From assembly GCA_034359265.1 (NCBI GenBank), contig CP136890.1:69379501-69443500 (forward strand): a stretch of DNA of 64,000 nt, in the 5' to 3' direction. The notes beneath the pieces were generated by a model. The model ran no database searches and was not told the origin of the DNA. It saw only the letters and a program-made list of their open reading frames with translations. Position numbers and translations under genes: made by a program. This DNA comes from Canna indica. Its lineage: Eukaryota; Streptophyta; Magnoliopsida; Zingiberales; Cannaceae. This document shows positions 42,600 through 53,542 of the stretch, piece by piece (position 1 is the stretch's first letter; the number at the start of each line of letters is the position of its first letter).

Positions 42600-43960
42600 A
42601 ATGTCAATGGCGAAAGGATGTTGAACAAATGTAGGAATGAAGAATAAATTTATCTCGAATGAACAAAGAATGCGATGTGTGTTCTACTCCGGCGTCGTTC
42701 TCTCTTTTCTTTCTCCCCAATGGTTTGTCTACTCCAGGAGCTTCTCTTTCTTTCTTTCTTTTCAATGCGACAACGGAAAACAGATGATATAATATGTATC
42801 GGATATCCAAAATGTGAGTCGGGTATTCATGAGGTCAATTCCGTCGAAAAATATATTTTCTTGGTCAGTATTTGATAAAATTATAAGAAAAGTTAAATTT
42901 TAAAATTTTTATCTCAAAATGATCATATAAAAAAACCATCCAAAATATAAATATCCGAAACACAATTCAACGGTGACGAAGGTGTTGCGATAAATAAATG
43001 ATTCTACGGATGCAGACAAATATGCAGAACGTGAAGCGACAAGCTCTGACACGCCCCTGGCAACTCTCCCAAACCTTGTCTCTTACATGGCTGACGTCAC
43101 CCAATTGTCCGTTCGCACGTATAAGGAGAAGTGGCTTCTGCCAAACGTGGATCTCCCGACACGTACCACTCCATCGTCCTTAATTGCTCTTGTCGGATAT
43201 GGATCTGCTCACCCATTAGTTTTTAGTTTTCATCGCATGCAGAATTAACACGTGTAATTAAAAATATTGCAATGAAGTTTACTGATAAGTTACGCAAAGA
43301 GTAGGTTAGGGTTAGGCAGTTCATATAATTTGGAATAGACGCGTTTAACTGCGGTTGAACACTATTTTCACATTATCTTTAATTATTATTTCTTTCTTTA
43401 TAATCAAGTCAGTCCTAAGATTGTTTGTTCATTCATATATGTACAGAACCAAGCTATAGTGAAAGATGATTGATGAACAGAAGAACATAATTGGAGATTC
43501 TGAACCTGCACACATGATGATCTTGTGTGGATTTGACCAGTTACGTGGAAGCCAATAGTCCTCCTGCAATTGGACGCTGTGCCTCTTAGTTTCTCTCTCA
43601 CGCACTCCCGCAGGACGTGCAGAGATCTTTCTTTTTTAGTACATGGCAGACATGGCGCTTTAATTACCACTCGTACAGTCGTACCCAATGACTCAGTTGC
43701 ATCAGAGACGACGTCAATGCATCCCTTCTTGCATGATACATACATCAATTATTAGTTCTAACATCCATGTGCCACTCTGACTTTAAAACTCTTCCTCGTC
43801 TTCAACTTAAATCACTGCAACAGTAGGAACTGCATTCATATATGGCTTTGAGTGCAGAGTTGCATTACCACCTCAGTACTCCACGTCAACCTTACACCCG
43901 CCGTTAACCCTTTTCCACGACCACAAGCCTCGCCTCGGAGCCTGCTTGCATCACTCATGA
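42600..43960. other. Intergenic DNA upstream of the glutaredoxin gene
   Basis: I see no coding domain or transposon end here. A TTTC-rich tract occurs at 42745-42765. Short open frames on both strands (for example 43404-43748 minus and 43570-43755 plus) overlap each other and carry no motif. Confidence 0.5.
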
Positions 43961-44204
43961 TACACGTGTAACACTTCAATTGGAAGGAACTTGTCCTCTC
44001 CTAAAGCTTCGGGCACATCGTATGCCACAGCACGACCTCCTCCCAGTTTTACCGACATTTTTCTTTGGTCGCCTACAAATTTTGTACTGGCCTCGTATTG
44101 GAAGTAGCAATGTGGGCTCGTGGTGGAACCGTATCATGAGATGAGTAGGTTCGGATGCGTCAGACGGTGGGGTACATTTAAAAAAGAAGAAGAGCCCTAT
44201 GCAT

Positions 44205-44556
44205 CACGTGCTTCGCCATACGCACGTCACTGCCCACGAAATCGCAGCCATCGATTTGGGGCGAGCAACATCGACCAATCACGTGCCCCCGACGAGGTAA
44301 CGTCCCACCATTAAAGCCTTATCTTCGCCCGATGACGTCGCGCGCGTCAATGGGCCGTCCACTAATTCGACGTCGACGGTAGCGGAGGCGTCCACGTGTT
44401 ACCAAACGGCGCTCGGTCCCACCAGGCTTCCCTATATTCGCATCGCTGCCGTCCACGTGTCCGGATCTCACGTGACGTCAGCCGCGGGGTACGATGGAGG
44501 TTGCGCGTGGTGGGGGCGGTGACGCCACCGTTTCCGTCACTGTCACGATGACGTCA
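44205..44556 (+). promoter_or_regulatory. Cluster of CACGTG and TGACGTCA elements
   Basis: G-box cores CACGTG lie at 44205-44210, 44280-44285, 44393-44398, 44454-44459 and 44469-44474. Palindromic TGACGTCA sites lie at 44473-44480 and 44549-44556, and further TGACG or GACGTC cores at 44333, 44369 and 44340-44350. A further CACGTG is at 43963. These are binding sites for bZIP (and bHLH) factors, including TGA factors for TGACG. The group ends about 30 bp upstream of the TATA box of the glutaredoxin gene. Confidence 0.75.
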
Positions 44557-44587
44557 GTCCCCATGTGATCTCCCTCGAGTTTTGTTT

Positions 44588-44593
44588 TATAAA
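44588..44593 (+). promoter_or_regulatory. TATA box of the glutaredoxin gene
   Basis: TATAAA within gttttataaattcactc, 109 bp upstream of the start codon. A CT-rich stretch follows, as at many plant transcription starts. Confidence 0.75.
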
Positions 44594-44696
44594 TTCACTC
44601 TCTTCTCTGTGGCTTCATATTGATCGACTCATCGATCGGCAAAATCTCGGAGGGGATCCGGTTTTGGAGAGGCGGAGGAAGAACGGACAGACGACG

Positions 44697-45062
44697 ATGG
44701 CTGCGGTGGCGACGGTGGCCGGGGGAAGGAGGCGGGGATTGTCGATCGACGGGGCGGAGGAGACGCCGGAGGAGCGGGTGGGGCGGCTGATAACAGAGAG
44801 TCCTGCGGTGATATTCAGCCGCAGGGGCTGCTGCATGAGCCACGTCATAAAGCGGCTGCTGGCGGCTGTGGCCGCCCACCCGGTAGCCATCGAACTGGAG
44901 GAGGCTGACGAGTTAGCGGCGGCGGCGGCGGCAGGGGGCGCCGGCCTGCCCGCTCTCTTCATCGGCGGTGCCGCCGTGGGCGGACTCGAGGGCCTCATGG
45001 GCCTTCACCTCCGCGGCTGCCTCGTCCCCATGCTCCGCGAGGCCGGCGCACTCTGCCCCTGA
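44697..45062 (+). CDS. CC-type glutaredoxin (ROXY-like)
   Basis: The 121-residue, single-exon protein is a class III (CC-type) glutaredoxin, a land-plant group that binds TGA bZIP factors and modulates development and stress transcription. The CC-type active site CCMS is at residues 45-48 (RRGCCMSHV). The cis-Pro is P85 (GLPALFIGG), and the glycine motif GGLEGLM (95-101) completes the glutathione site. LVPML at 109-113 corresponds to the LxxLL motif, and the C-terminus is ALCP in place of the ALWL found in ROXY1-like members. A long Ala run (73-79) and strong GC bias are notable. The start was chosen at 44697 because the upstream in-frame ATG (44565) precedes the TATA box. The length is normal (100-150 residues). 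The gene is intact and promoter elements fit TGA-linked regulation. Function as a redox enzyme versus a regulatory adaptor cannot be told from sequence. Confidence 0.95.
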   Translation: MAAVATVAGGRRRGLSIDGAEETPEERVGRLITESPAVIFSRRGCCMSHVIKRLLAAVAAHPVAIELEEADELAAAAAAGGAGLPALFIGGAAVGGLEGLMGLHLRGCLVPMLREAGALCP

Positions 45063-46550
45063 GTCGTGTCTCTTCCCCGTTCGATATGTAATCCTCTATC
45101 TCTCTCTCTCTTTAATTACTCTTTGTGTAACAGCTAGAAGGTCTCCGGCATGGGGAAGAGGAAGGCTGTAATGTAAATAGGGACTATATCGGGAAAGGTA
45201 GAAACCAAAAGGGGTTAAAAGGAAAAGAAGCAGGTACTTGGCCTATTTTTACTGTAACGTGATGATTGAGAGTGCAAGTATGTACTGCGATCTTTGCTTT
45301 CTCTTTTACTGTTTTAACTCTCCTCTTGTGATGCTTGTCTTTCTACTGCGATCTTTTCAAAGGGTTGAGTGAATGATTGATTGCAAGTGATGGAGTAAAA
45401 TAATGGCAGGAGGATTTTGGGCATCTGGGGTGGGGAGATATTGGAGGGAACGTCATGTCATGTTTTTGCGTTTCGGGGACGATGAAATTAATAGATGATG
45501 CTTAATTTTGTGACTCAAAAAGAGGGGATAATTTTAATGATTAGTTTAATTAATTGGTTAGCGGTAATGTATAATTGAGTTGTTTATGGAAACGTGGTGG
45601 GTTTTTTTTATGCAGCGGTGTTGACCGTGGATTACTTTAATTATATCGTACAATGAATTCCGTCTTTGCCTTCCATAATATGTGAAAATAATCATTTTCA
45701 TTTTTATATCTTTGTTTTGAGCATTTTGATGTTCCTAAAAATTAAATCATTCATATTACACAATTATTTAATTAAAGATCTATCATAAGAATTTACAAAA
45801 ATAAATAACCGGTGTCTGCATGCATGCGGCCGATGCAATTTTGGTAATTAAATCATCACTCAACAAGGTGCTAGTACTTAATTAATTTGATTAGTAGTTC
45901 TGTATGACCTTGTTGCTGCAAATGGCTCTACATTTTGAAGCGAGAATTTTATAGTTATTAATAAATTAATTTTTAATTATTTTATAATATCATATTTATA
46001 GTCCTACATTGATAAAATTAGATTTTTAAAGTATTCTTAATTAATATAAATACAATATTATTAGTTCCACTTCATTTAAAAGAAATTATATTATTTTTAA
46101 AAATTATAAATATATTGGTAAACTTAAAAAAATTATCGACTAATAAAACATCAATAATAGTCTTCAACATTTTATTAATATAATAATATATATAAATATA
46201 AATAAATATATAATATTTTATAAAGTAATAATATAAATAAAATTTATATATATTACTAAAAAAAAATATAAAAAAATGTATTTGAATATCGACACCTATA
46301 TTAGGTGCTGGTATTCTAATACCGGTTGAATACCAGCACCTACTACAAGCGTCGGTTTTCAAAAACCAACGTATTCGAGCGTCGATTTCGTAGTTTTTCC
46401 ATCATTCGTTATCGACTTTCAAATCAACCTTTTTTGAATTCATATTTAGGCCCCCAAAAAAGAGTCGATTTCTCGATTAAAATGGATTCGTATTTTATTG
46501 TTTTGCTATACTGGCGTTGAAATATTATACTAGTTTGGCGTTAATATTTT
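45063..46550. other. 3' flank of the glutaredoxin gene and AT-rich DNA
   Basis: A short (CT)n tract lies at 45098-45112 in the probable 3' UTR. I cannot place a polyadenylation site with certainty. From 45700 to 46290 the DNA is very AT-rich. Around 46290-46460 short inverted motifs (aggtgctggtattc / gaataccagcacct) form a small hairpin. Confidence 0.5.
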
Positions 46551-46567
46551 AATGGTTTGTTGTAGTG
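46290..46567. mobile_element. CACTA 3' end fragment
   Basis: The stretch with repeated gcgtcg-type motifs ends in taatggtttgttgtagtg; the complement CACTACAACAAACC is a CACTA terminus. The matching left end is not identified. Confidence 0.5.
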
Positions 46568-46622
46568 TTATATTATACTGTACAAATCATGGCATAGGAT
46601 AGGTATTATATTACCATGTCAG

Positions 46623-47670
46623 TGTTGGTGAAATGGCCACACTAGAGGGGGGGGATGAATAGTATATTAACTAAATCTATTTGCCTAAATTTTATTTTAA
46701 ACGTTTCTTAGATTACTTAGCTAATTCACAATTGAACAACTAAATGCGGAAGCGATTAATGATAAAGCAATTAATACAAACAAAATATTAATGCTAACAT
46801 AATGATTTATAGTGGTTCGGCTCCAATATCTACTCCACTACCTAAGCGCCCCGCTTAGGATATCCAAACTAGCTTTACTAAATTATATCATTTTCCTTAC
46901 AAAGAGGATTTTACTCCAAAAAGTCTCTGCTCTCAAACCGAATGCATTTCCACACCCGAAAGTATCTTGTCTTCCTACCGAGAGCATTCTTCCACGTCAA
47001 CCTACGGGATAACTAAATTAATCCTAGTAAACTAAATTTACAATTGTGGATATTTAATCCTAAACACCAAGGCAACTACCAACTCAATCAAACCTAGTAA
47101 CCTAGGTTTACACAAATGATATACAATGAAAATAAATAATAAAATATAATAACAATTGGAGCAATAAATCAAACAATAAGTACTTAGCTCCAAAAAAAAC
47201 TCCCTAGTCCTCTTGATGCCTTGAAAAGGTGAATCTATGAAGCTTGAAGGCTAAATCAACAAGTGGAGATAAAAACTAGGGTTTTTGCAAGGATGGCTCA
47301 ATGAAAGCTTGTAGAAATACTTAGGATCATTCTTTGAGGCTTGGAAGCATCATTGGTAGGCTAGAAATGAGTTTGGGATGAGTATTTATAACCCCCGAAA
47401 CACCAAGGCTTGTCAACGAGAGTTTTTCTGCCCATTGGTGACACCCGATCGCTTGCCGATCGATTGTCGGTCGATCGAACTACTATAAATCATTATGTTA
47501 GCATTGATATTTTGTTTGTGTTAATTGATTTATCATTAATCGCTTCTGTATTTAGTCGATAAATTGTGAATTCCCTAAGTAGATTAAGAAAAGATTGAAA
47601 TCGAATTTAGGCAAACAGATTTAGTTAACACACTATTCACCCCCCCTCTAGTGTGACCATTTCACCAACA
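46623..47670. repeat. Foldback made of two opposed copia LTR ends
   Basis: Arms of about 197 and 195 bp, 46623-46819 and 47476-47670, are inverted copies of the terminus of the TR-GAG LTR, ending tgttggtgaaatgg and ccatttcaccaaca. They differ at many positions, so they are not a recent or artefactual duplication. The sequence between (46820-47475) is the rest of the LTR up to the GGTCGACCGA-type region, in the orientation of the left arm. No coding sequence is present, and no clear target duplication is seen. Confidence 0.85.
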
Positions 47671-47890
47671 CCCATCAACGTTGTACCTGACCAGGAGAGA
47701 CACCAAGCCGGACTGGACTACTTCGATCCTCTGATAGGAATATTTGGTGCCCACCGTGGGGCCGAGTAAAGCTTACATTCCCCACAATGATTGAAACCTA
47801 AGGCCAAGCAACCGCCGCCGCTCGCCAACGGGAACGACCCGATGGCGACGATCGACCCTAACCTAGTGACTCTGAAATAGCAAGGATAGG
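47671..47890 (+). mobile_element. 5' end of a Tat-type Ty3/gypsy element with PBS
   Basis: The sequence tttggtgcccaccgtggggc (47743-47762) resembles the primer-binding region of plant Tat/Retand-type gypsy elements. An ATG at 47841 opens a frame that stops after 12 codons (MATIDPNLVTLK), where gag would be expected. Confidence 0.6.
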
Positions 47891-47939
47891 ATATCCTTGT
47901 GGCTATTTAGTCGACGTTACCTAGTTAGTAGTTGTCTCT

Positions 47940-48740
47940 AGGGCCGAGGACCACCTTTAGGCACTAAGTCAAACTCAAATTCGTGTCGGAGGCTACATTT
48001 GGGGCCAAGGGTCACACTTAGGTCTGCCTTGATTTCACCTAGCCGACGTTACCTACTCAGCAGTTGCTCGTAGGATTGATAATCGTACTTGGAACAAATT
48101 TAAACTCCTTTGAAGTCGATCGTGTTTAGAGTTGGAGGTTGCTTTCTGGGCTAAAGACCACATTTTGGGTCGAGGAGGTTGTTGAAGACGCCAATACTGA
48201 TCTCATTTAGAGTCGAAAGTTGTATTTAGGGCTGAATACCACATTTAGGGTCGAGGAGGACATCGAGACAGACCTCGTTTAGGGTCGGAGGCCACATTTA
48301 GGGCCGATGACTTCATTTAGGGTAGAGGAGGATGCCAAGGACGTCGTGAGGGCCGAGCTCGTTTAGAGTCGGAGGCCATATTTAGGGCTGAGGACCACAT
48401 GTAGGGTAGAGGAGGACGCCGAGAACGTCGGGGTCGAGCTCGTTTAAAGTCGGAAGCCACATTTAGGGCTGATGACTACATTTAGGGTCAAGGTGACCTC
48501 GTTTAGAGCCGATGACCCCATTAGGGTCGAGGAGGGCTTATTTAGAGTCAGAGGCCACATTTAGGGTCAAAGACCGCATTCAGGGTTGAGAAGAGCTCAT
48601 TTAGATTCGAAGGCCGTATTTAGGGCTAATGACCACATTTAGGGTTGAGAAGGTCATCGAAGACGTCGAGACCAATCTCATTTAGATTTGGAGGCTATAT
48701 TTAGGGCTGAAGACCACATTGAGGGTTGAGAAGGACGTGT
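47940..48740. repeat. Degenerate minisatellite
   Basis: About 15-20 imperfect copies of a module with tcggaggccacatttagggc and gaggaccacatttagggt, with unit lengths of roughly 40-60 bp. No coding sequence is apparent. Confidence 0.85.
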
Positions 48741-49049
48741 AAAAAGTAGGACGAGGACCTTCCGTTGGGGCAGAAGTAGTTATCCGGACATAAATATATA
48801 GATAGATGTAAAAGAAGAAAGCAACTCCATTGCATAACCATTGTAATTATACATTAGATCACATCAAATTGATTGTTCAGCCTCTGTATGGTTATGCCAT
48901 ATTAAAACCTACACTGGAAAAATCTAGTGGGAAAAAAACCCAAAGAAGAAAAAAGAGTACACCGACCACACGTAGTTTGAGGGTGCTAGACTTACCTGTA
49001 GTAGATCCACAGGGAGGCAGCATTCCACGAGAGTGCCATCTCCCGCCTA
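48741..49049. other. Element-derived spacer
   Basis: A small stretch between the minisatellite and Tat integrase. A 115-codon plus-strand frame starting at 48830 is antisense to the pol end and not considered a gene. Confidence 0.4.
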
Positions 49050-50000
49050 AAATGTTCAGTGATCTTGTAGGCTCCCTTTTCGATGCCCTTCATGACTCTG
49101 TGTGGTCCTTCCCAATTTGGGGTGAGCTTTCGTTCCCTAATTGGCTTTCATTGTGGCTCGGTCTTCTTGAGCATTAAGTTGACTTCGTTGAAACTCCTCG
49201 GCCGGACATGTTTGTCGTATTTTTGAGCTATCTTGAGCTTCATGGCCTCTTATTTCATCAATGCGAGTTCTCTTTCTTCTTCGAAAAGGTCATGTTTGAT
49301 TTCCCGAGTCGCTGTGTTGTCTTACTCATTGAAGTTTGGTCTCCTCAGACTTGGCTCTGAGATTTTACCTAGATGATAGCATCGACTCCAAAAACTAGCA
49401 TGAAGGGGGTCTCCTAAGTGGATGACTGTGCCATTGTATTATAACCCCATAGGACTTATGGTAGCTCTTCAGCCCAATGGCCTTTCACTTTGTCGAGTTT
49501 CTTCTTAAGCCTTATAAGGATTACTTTATTAGCTGCTTCGGCTAACCCGTTGGTTTGAGGATGCTCCACTAAAGAGAAGAGTTGAGAGATACCGAGGTCA
49601 GAGCAGAGTTCCTTGAGTCTCTGGTCCGTGAATTGAGTGCAATTATCATTGACGGTTCATGCAGTATATCATATGTGCAAATGATATTCTTTTAAACAAA
49701 ATTCCTGATGGCCTATATCCATTTGGTAAAGTAGTCGATGGCCACCATTACGTATTTAAGTTGTCCCGACACTAGAGGGAATTGACTGAATATATCAATT
49801 CCCCATCGGTGGAATGGCTAGCTCGTTTTTGAACAATGCGGAGACTCAGAATGTTTTTGTGAGATTTCTAAGAACCACTAGCACTTGTCACATTTCTTGA
49901 CATATAGACTGCAGTCCATTCTCATTGTTGCCAAGAAGTATCCTGCTCGAAGGATTTTGGTTGCCAGCGATCTTCCTTTGATGTGGTTGCCACAGATTCC
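49050..50000 (-). pseudogene. Tat-type gypsy integrase
   Basis: The minus strand reads the zinc-finger end CDKC near 49890, then the catalytic-core C-terminal half: NCTQFTDQRLKELCSDLGIS, LVEHPQTNGLAEAANKVILI, LKKKLDKVKGHWAEELP and VLWGYNTMAQSST.ETPFMLV. The catalytic D..E residues around DN.TQF and the E of NGLAEAANK are recognisable (DN appears as NDN with G replaced by C). Stops and frameshifts are frequent. No chromodomain is seen, as expected for Tat elements. Confidence 0.85.
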
Positions 50001-50149
50001 CTGTGTACCTCGATCATTACTATATCTATTTGCGGCTAGGTGATGCACTTGAGAAACGGCTGGGAGTGTCCCCTCCTATATAGCTAGTCCTCTAGCAGAG
50101 TATAGTAACTTGCATTCCTTCAAAATCTCTTTTGATCTGCAATGCGCTC

Positions 50150-50563
50150 GGGTATCTCTCCCTTCATCAGGTAGATGAGGTATTATGTTCTCTAGTTTGA
50201 TGCATGTTTGGCCATTTGGATCTCGGTTGTTTGGACCTATGCTTGATGGATGCTCGAATGGGTGAGTAGTAACTAGATGACTGACATGTTGTTTTGCAGC
50301 TTCTTGGTAGTATTATTTTCGTCCCGAGGTATATGTTGTAACATGCAGTCATCAAAGTTTGTCATTAACTGATGCACTAAAGATAGATACCTTTCCAATG
50401 AGGGATCTTTTGCTTGGAAACTGCCGTTGACTGGTGGCTCTGAAAATAAGGTCGCAATTTTCTTGCCGAGATGACAAGGGAGAAAGCGAGCTTTTCTAGC
50501 TTCTGGTATCTTGCTTCCGGCCCCTGCAGAACTTTGATTACAAAGTAGATGGGCTCTTATCAT
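50150..50563 (-). pseudogene. Tat-type gypsy RNase H
   Basis: The open frame at 50273-50563 reads VNGSFQAKDPSLERYLSLVH, QLMTNFDDCMLQHIPRDEN. This is the end of the retroviral-type RNase H domain of Tat polyproteins (YLxxVHQLxxxFxxxxIxHIPRxEN). The first part of the domain is degenerate. Confidence 0.75.
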
Positions 50564-50599
50564 TCCCTTCCTCTTCGACTAAGATTGAGCTGAGTGTAT

Positions 50600-51195
50600 T
50601 TTCTATAATTGTGATGCAGAGGAACAATATTTTCGATAACGGTGGGTTGGCGAGAAAATTCTTAAGCTCTTGGGATGCATGTTTGCACTCCTCATTCCAT
50701 TCTTCTTTTTTAGGATTTTGAAAAATAGGAGTGCTCGATCTGTCAACCTGATAAAAATCTTAACAATGCGGCCTCCACGTGAGTTGTTGTACCTCCTTCA
50801 CATTCCGAAGATAATGCATCTCTTGTATTGCTCGATATTTTTTGGGATTTGCATTGATTCCTCAATTTGTGAGCTTGAACCCAAGGAACTTGCCATCATG
50901 GACTCTAAAAGTGCAATTCTTCGGGTTGAGCCTCATGTTGTACTGCCTTAGCTGCCTAAAGATTTCAGCGAGGTCTTTACAGTGATCTCCACCAACCGAG
51001 GTCTTTGCAACCATGTCATCGACATATACCTCGAGGTTTCTTCCGATCTATTGCTCGAAAACCTTATCCATAAGGCACTAGTATGTAACTCCTACATTTT
51101 TTAGTCTGAATGACATCACCTTATTGTAGAAATTGGTGTGCTCTGTGATAAATGTCGTCTTCTCCTCGTCCTCGGGGCACATCTGTTGGTATTTG
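50600..51195 (-). pseudogene. Tat-type gypsy reverse transcriptase
   Basis: Read on the minus strand: PEDEEKTTFITEHTNFYNKV, MSFRLKNVGVTY, LMDKVFEQ, the catalytic YVDDMVAKT, then YNMRLNPKNCTFRVHDGKFL, a stop, and VKEVQQLTWR with ECKHASQELKNFLANPPLS. The order and motifs fit a Tat-lineage RT with its thumb/connection. Stop codons occur after VTY, FEQ and LTN. The RT N-terminus is cut at about 51195. Confidence 0.85.
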
Positions 51196-51457
51196 ACTTA
51201 TGTTGTGTTGACTATATTTGGCAAAAGGATTCCCAATTTGTTCCCAGTTGAAATGACTGTTACAACTGCTTTTGCCTATGAGGAGTTTTTGCCTAAGTTA
51301 CTCAGTTGTAAGCCAGTTACAACTGCTCTTGTAATTGTGAATTTTAGGATGAAGGTTTGCTGCTGCGATGATGGATTTTAGCTTGCTGTAATTACTGATG
51401 CTTACATATAATATATCTATGATATTTATTCATCTTTAATTACTTTTGAGTGCTTGG

Positions 51458-51599
51458 TCAATTATGGAAGAAATAAAGTGGTCTTCATTGATGGGCTGAC
51501 GGTTATCTTGAAGCCTTTATGACCAAAGTCAATTATGGAAGAAATAAAGTGGTCTTCATTAAAGGGCTGATGGTTTTCTTGAAGCTTTTATGACCGAAG
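51458..51599. repeat. 71-bp tandem duplication
   Basis: Copies beginning tcaattatggaagaaataaa at 51458 and 51529 differ at only a few bases. Confidence 0.85.
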
Positions 51600-51977
51600 T
51601 ATTTATGATGCACTATGGCTGTCGTTTGAGTTTGAAGCTGTTGAAGTTAAGATCTTTTGTTAAGTGACATTTATGGAAAGTTGGTTGACTTTCTCTATTC
51701 ACGATGAAAGAGAAGATATGGATTTGTAAGTCTCCTTTATCAACACAGTCAGTTGCAACTGCTCTTGGTGGCGTGGAGATTATGCTGTTATTAGTTAGCT
51801 GTTAGTATGTTATTACTACTCTTGTTGCTTTGGAAATTGTAAGTCAGTTATAACTGCTCTAGAAATTATCAGTCGTTAGTAAGTTATAACTTCTCTAGAA
51901 ATTGTTATTTGTTAGGTAGTTACAACTGCTCTTGCTGTTGTAAAGTTTATGCTGCTGCGATGTTGCTGAGGTTATTG

Positions 51978-52040
<63 letters not shown>
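51978..52040. repeat. (AT)n microsatellite, about 31 units
   Basis: Uninterrupted AT dinucleotides over roughly 63 bp. Confidence 0.95.
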
Positions 52041-52042
<2 letters not shown>

Positions 52043-52480
52043 TGGAGTTAATGTTGATTGATCATTTATGATGACTTGTGGGCTTGATCATTTATGGTGA
52101 CTGTCGGACGTGGTCATCATTAAGATAATGGGGTGAACATTTCTATGGAATAATGGTTGACCTTTGAGATGATAGTCTATTGAAATATGATGGAGTTATG
52201 GTCATCATGGATTCTTTATGGCTTGGTCATTCATTTGGTAGAGTTAATGGTCATCATGGAGTTAGGAGTTTCATTGAGTTTCTCTTGTGGAGTAATGACT
52301 ATGTCTTTTGGGTTGTCTTCTTTGTTTATAAAAGAATTGAGAGTATGATTGAGTTGTGATCTTATGCATGGTGTTAAGATCACGGAACTGGGTTGTTTGC
52401 CGACATGATTTTTGATCAGCTTGTGAACTTTATCCTCTAACCTTCTTTGTTCCAGAAGTTGGTGCTGTATTTGAGAACCC

Positions 52481-53542
52481 TAAATCTTACACCGTAAACC
52501 CTAAATCCTCGAAAAATCGTAGGTTGTGGCCGCTGAACAACCTATGTCTAGAGCTTCTTCTTTCGTACCTAACCATATGAAGCATGCATGCATTTCCTAA
52601 CTTTCTTGTTCCACATGTAGGAATCTTCCCTAACTTCCCTCCAAGAATGGGTATTGATGAGACTCCCACCCTGAGTATGTGGATTATGGGATTGATGAGA
52701 CAGAAGGTTCAAGCTTATTGGGGCATGAAGAGCCATATTTGGAAACTAGAAAGTTGTGTTTAGACTGGTGCATCTAGCATAACATAGAATATATTGAGGC
52801 TTGTGCCTCGAATGCCGACTTTGATAGATGTAAGTTTACTTTCGTTGCAGCTTAAATTTCAAATCTATGCTATTTTCATATTATATGATGTTTAGCCTAC
52901 ATGCTAGCTTAGAATTTAGTTCTATTTAACTTCTACAGGTACCATCTACCCTTAGATTAGTGCTTTATATTTTCTCTCTTGACTTGTCTATAAGGGGCCA
53001 TAATTAGGATGAACTTCAACTGTGTATTATGCATCTTGGGCAATTTCTCCTTTTTGGCTGGTTAATACTATGAATTGATTTTAGTGCACATTTAGTTTTT
53101 CATTTGTTTAAACCATACTATGGAAAATAGTATATCATTTCTAAATTACAAGAAATTAGATATAAAATAGTTCTAGCACTTCAACTTTCCTTTATGCTTC
53201 AAGAGAATGGTATATGCCACTCTTGCAATTATTGTTCAAATTGAGTGGTCTGCCACACTTATCTTTCTCCATCATTGAGCTCTTTGAGTTCTATGAAGGC
53301 CATTTCTTTAGTTAAAACTGAAAGCATCCAAATGTCTTTTTATTCATTGAGCTCTATGAATAACAGTACCTTCATGATTTTAGCCCTCCTAGGAGAATAT
53401 TTACATGTTTCTCTGAAATATTTTAGCTGCTTGGAGAGATCTGCAATACTAATTCAGGATCAGCTAGACTCCAAACGACTCATTCGGGAACCAAGATGGC
53501 ATCCAATGCTTCCTTGATTTTTGAAGACTGGGAAGTAACTCA
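52481..53542. other. Unassigned DNA
   Basis: No domain, splice-consistent gene or element end is recognised. A 90-codon frame at 53245-53517 has no motif. Confidence 0.4.

Larger units (their letters stand above)
51196..52480. other. Repeat-rich non-coding DNA
   Basis: The motif gttacaactgctcttg and variants recur at least six times between 51250 and 51960. A 71-bp tandem duplication starts at 51458. No coding domain is recognised. Confidence 0.6.

Noticed and set aside
43404..43755. Small genes upstream of the glutaredoxin
   Set aside because: Frames of 114 and 61 codons overlap on opposite strands, lack domains and start context, and are expected by chance.
44565..44696. Longer N-terminus for the glutaredoxin (165 residues)
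   Set aside because: The upstream ATG lies before the TATA box at 44588, and the extra 44 residues have no counterpart in the family.
47940..48740. Coding repeat protein
   Set aside because: Units vary in length and contain stops in all frames; it is a degenerate minisatellite.
52480..52520. Telomere-like AAACCCT motifs
   Set aside because: Only two or three isolated occurrences of accctaaat; no array.
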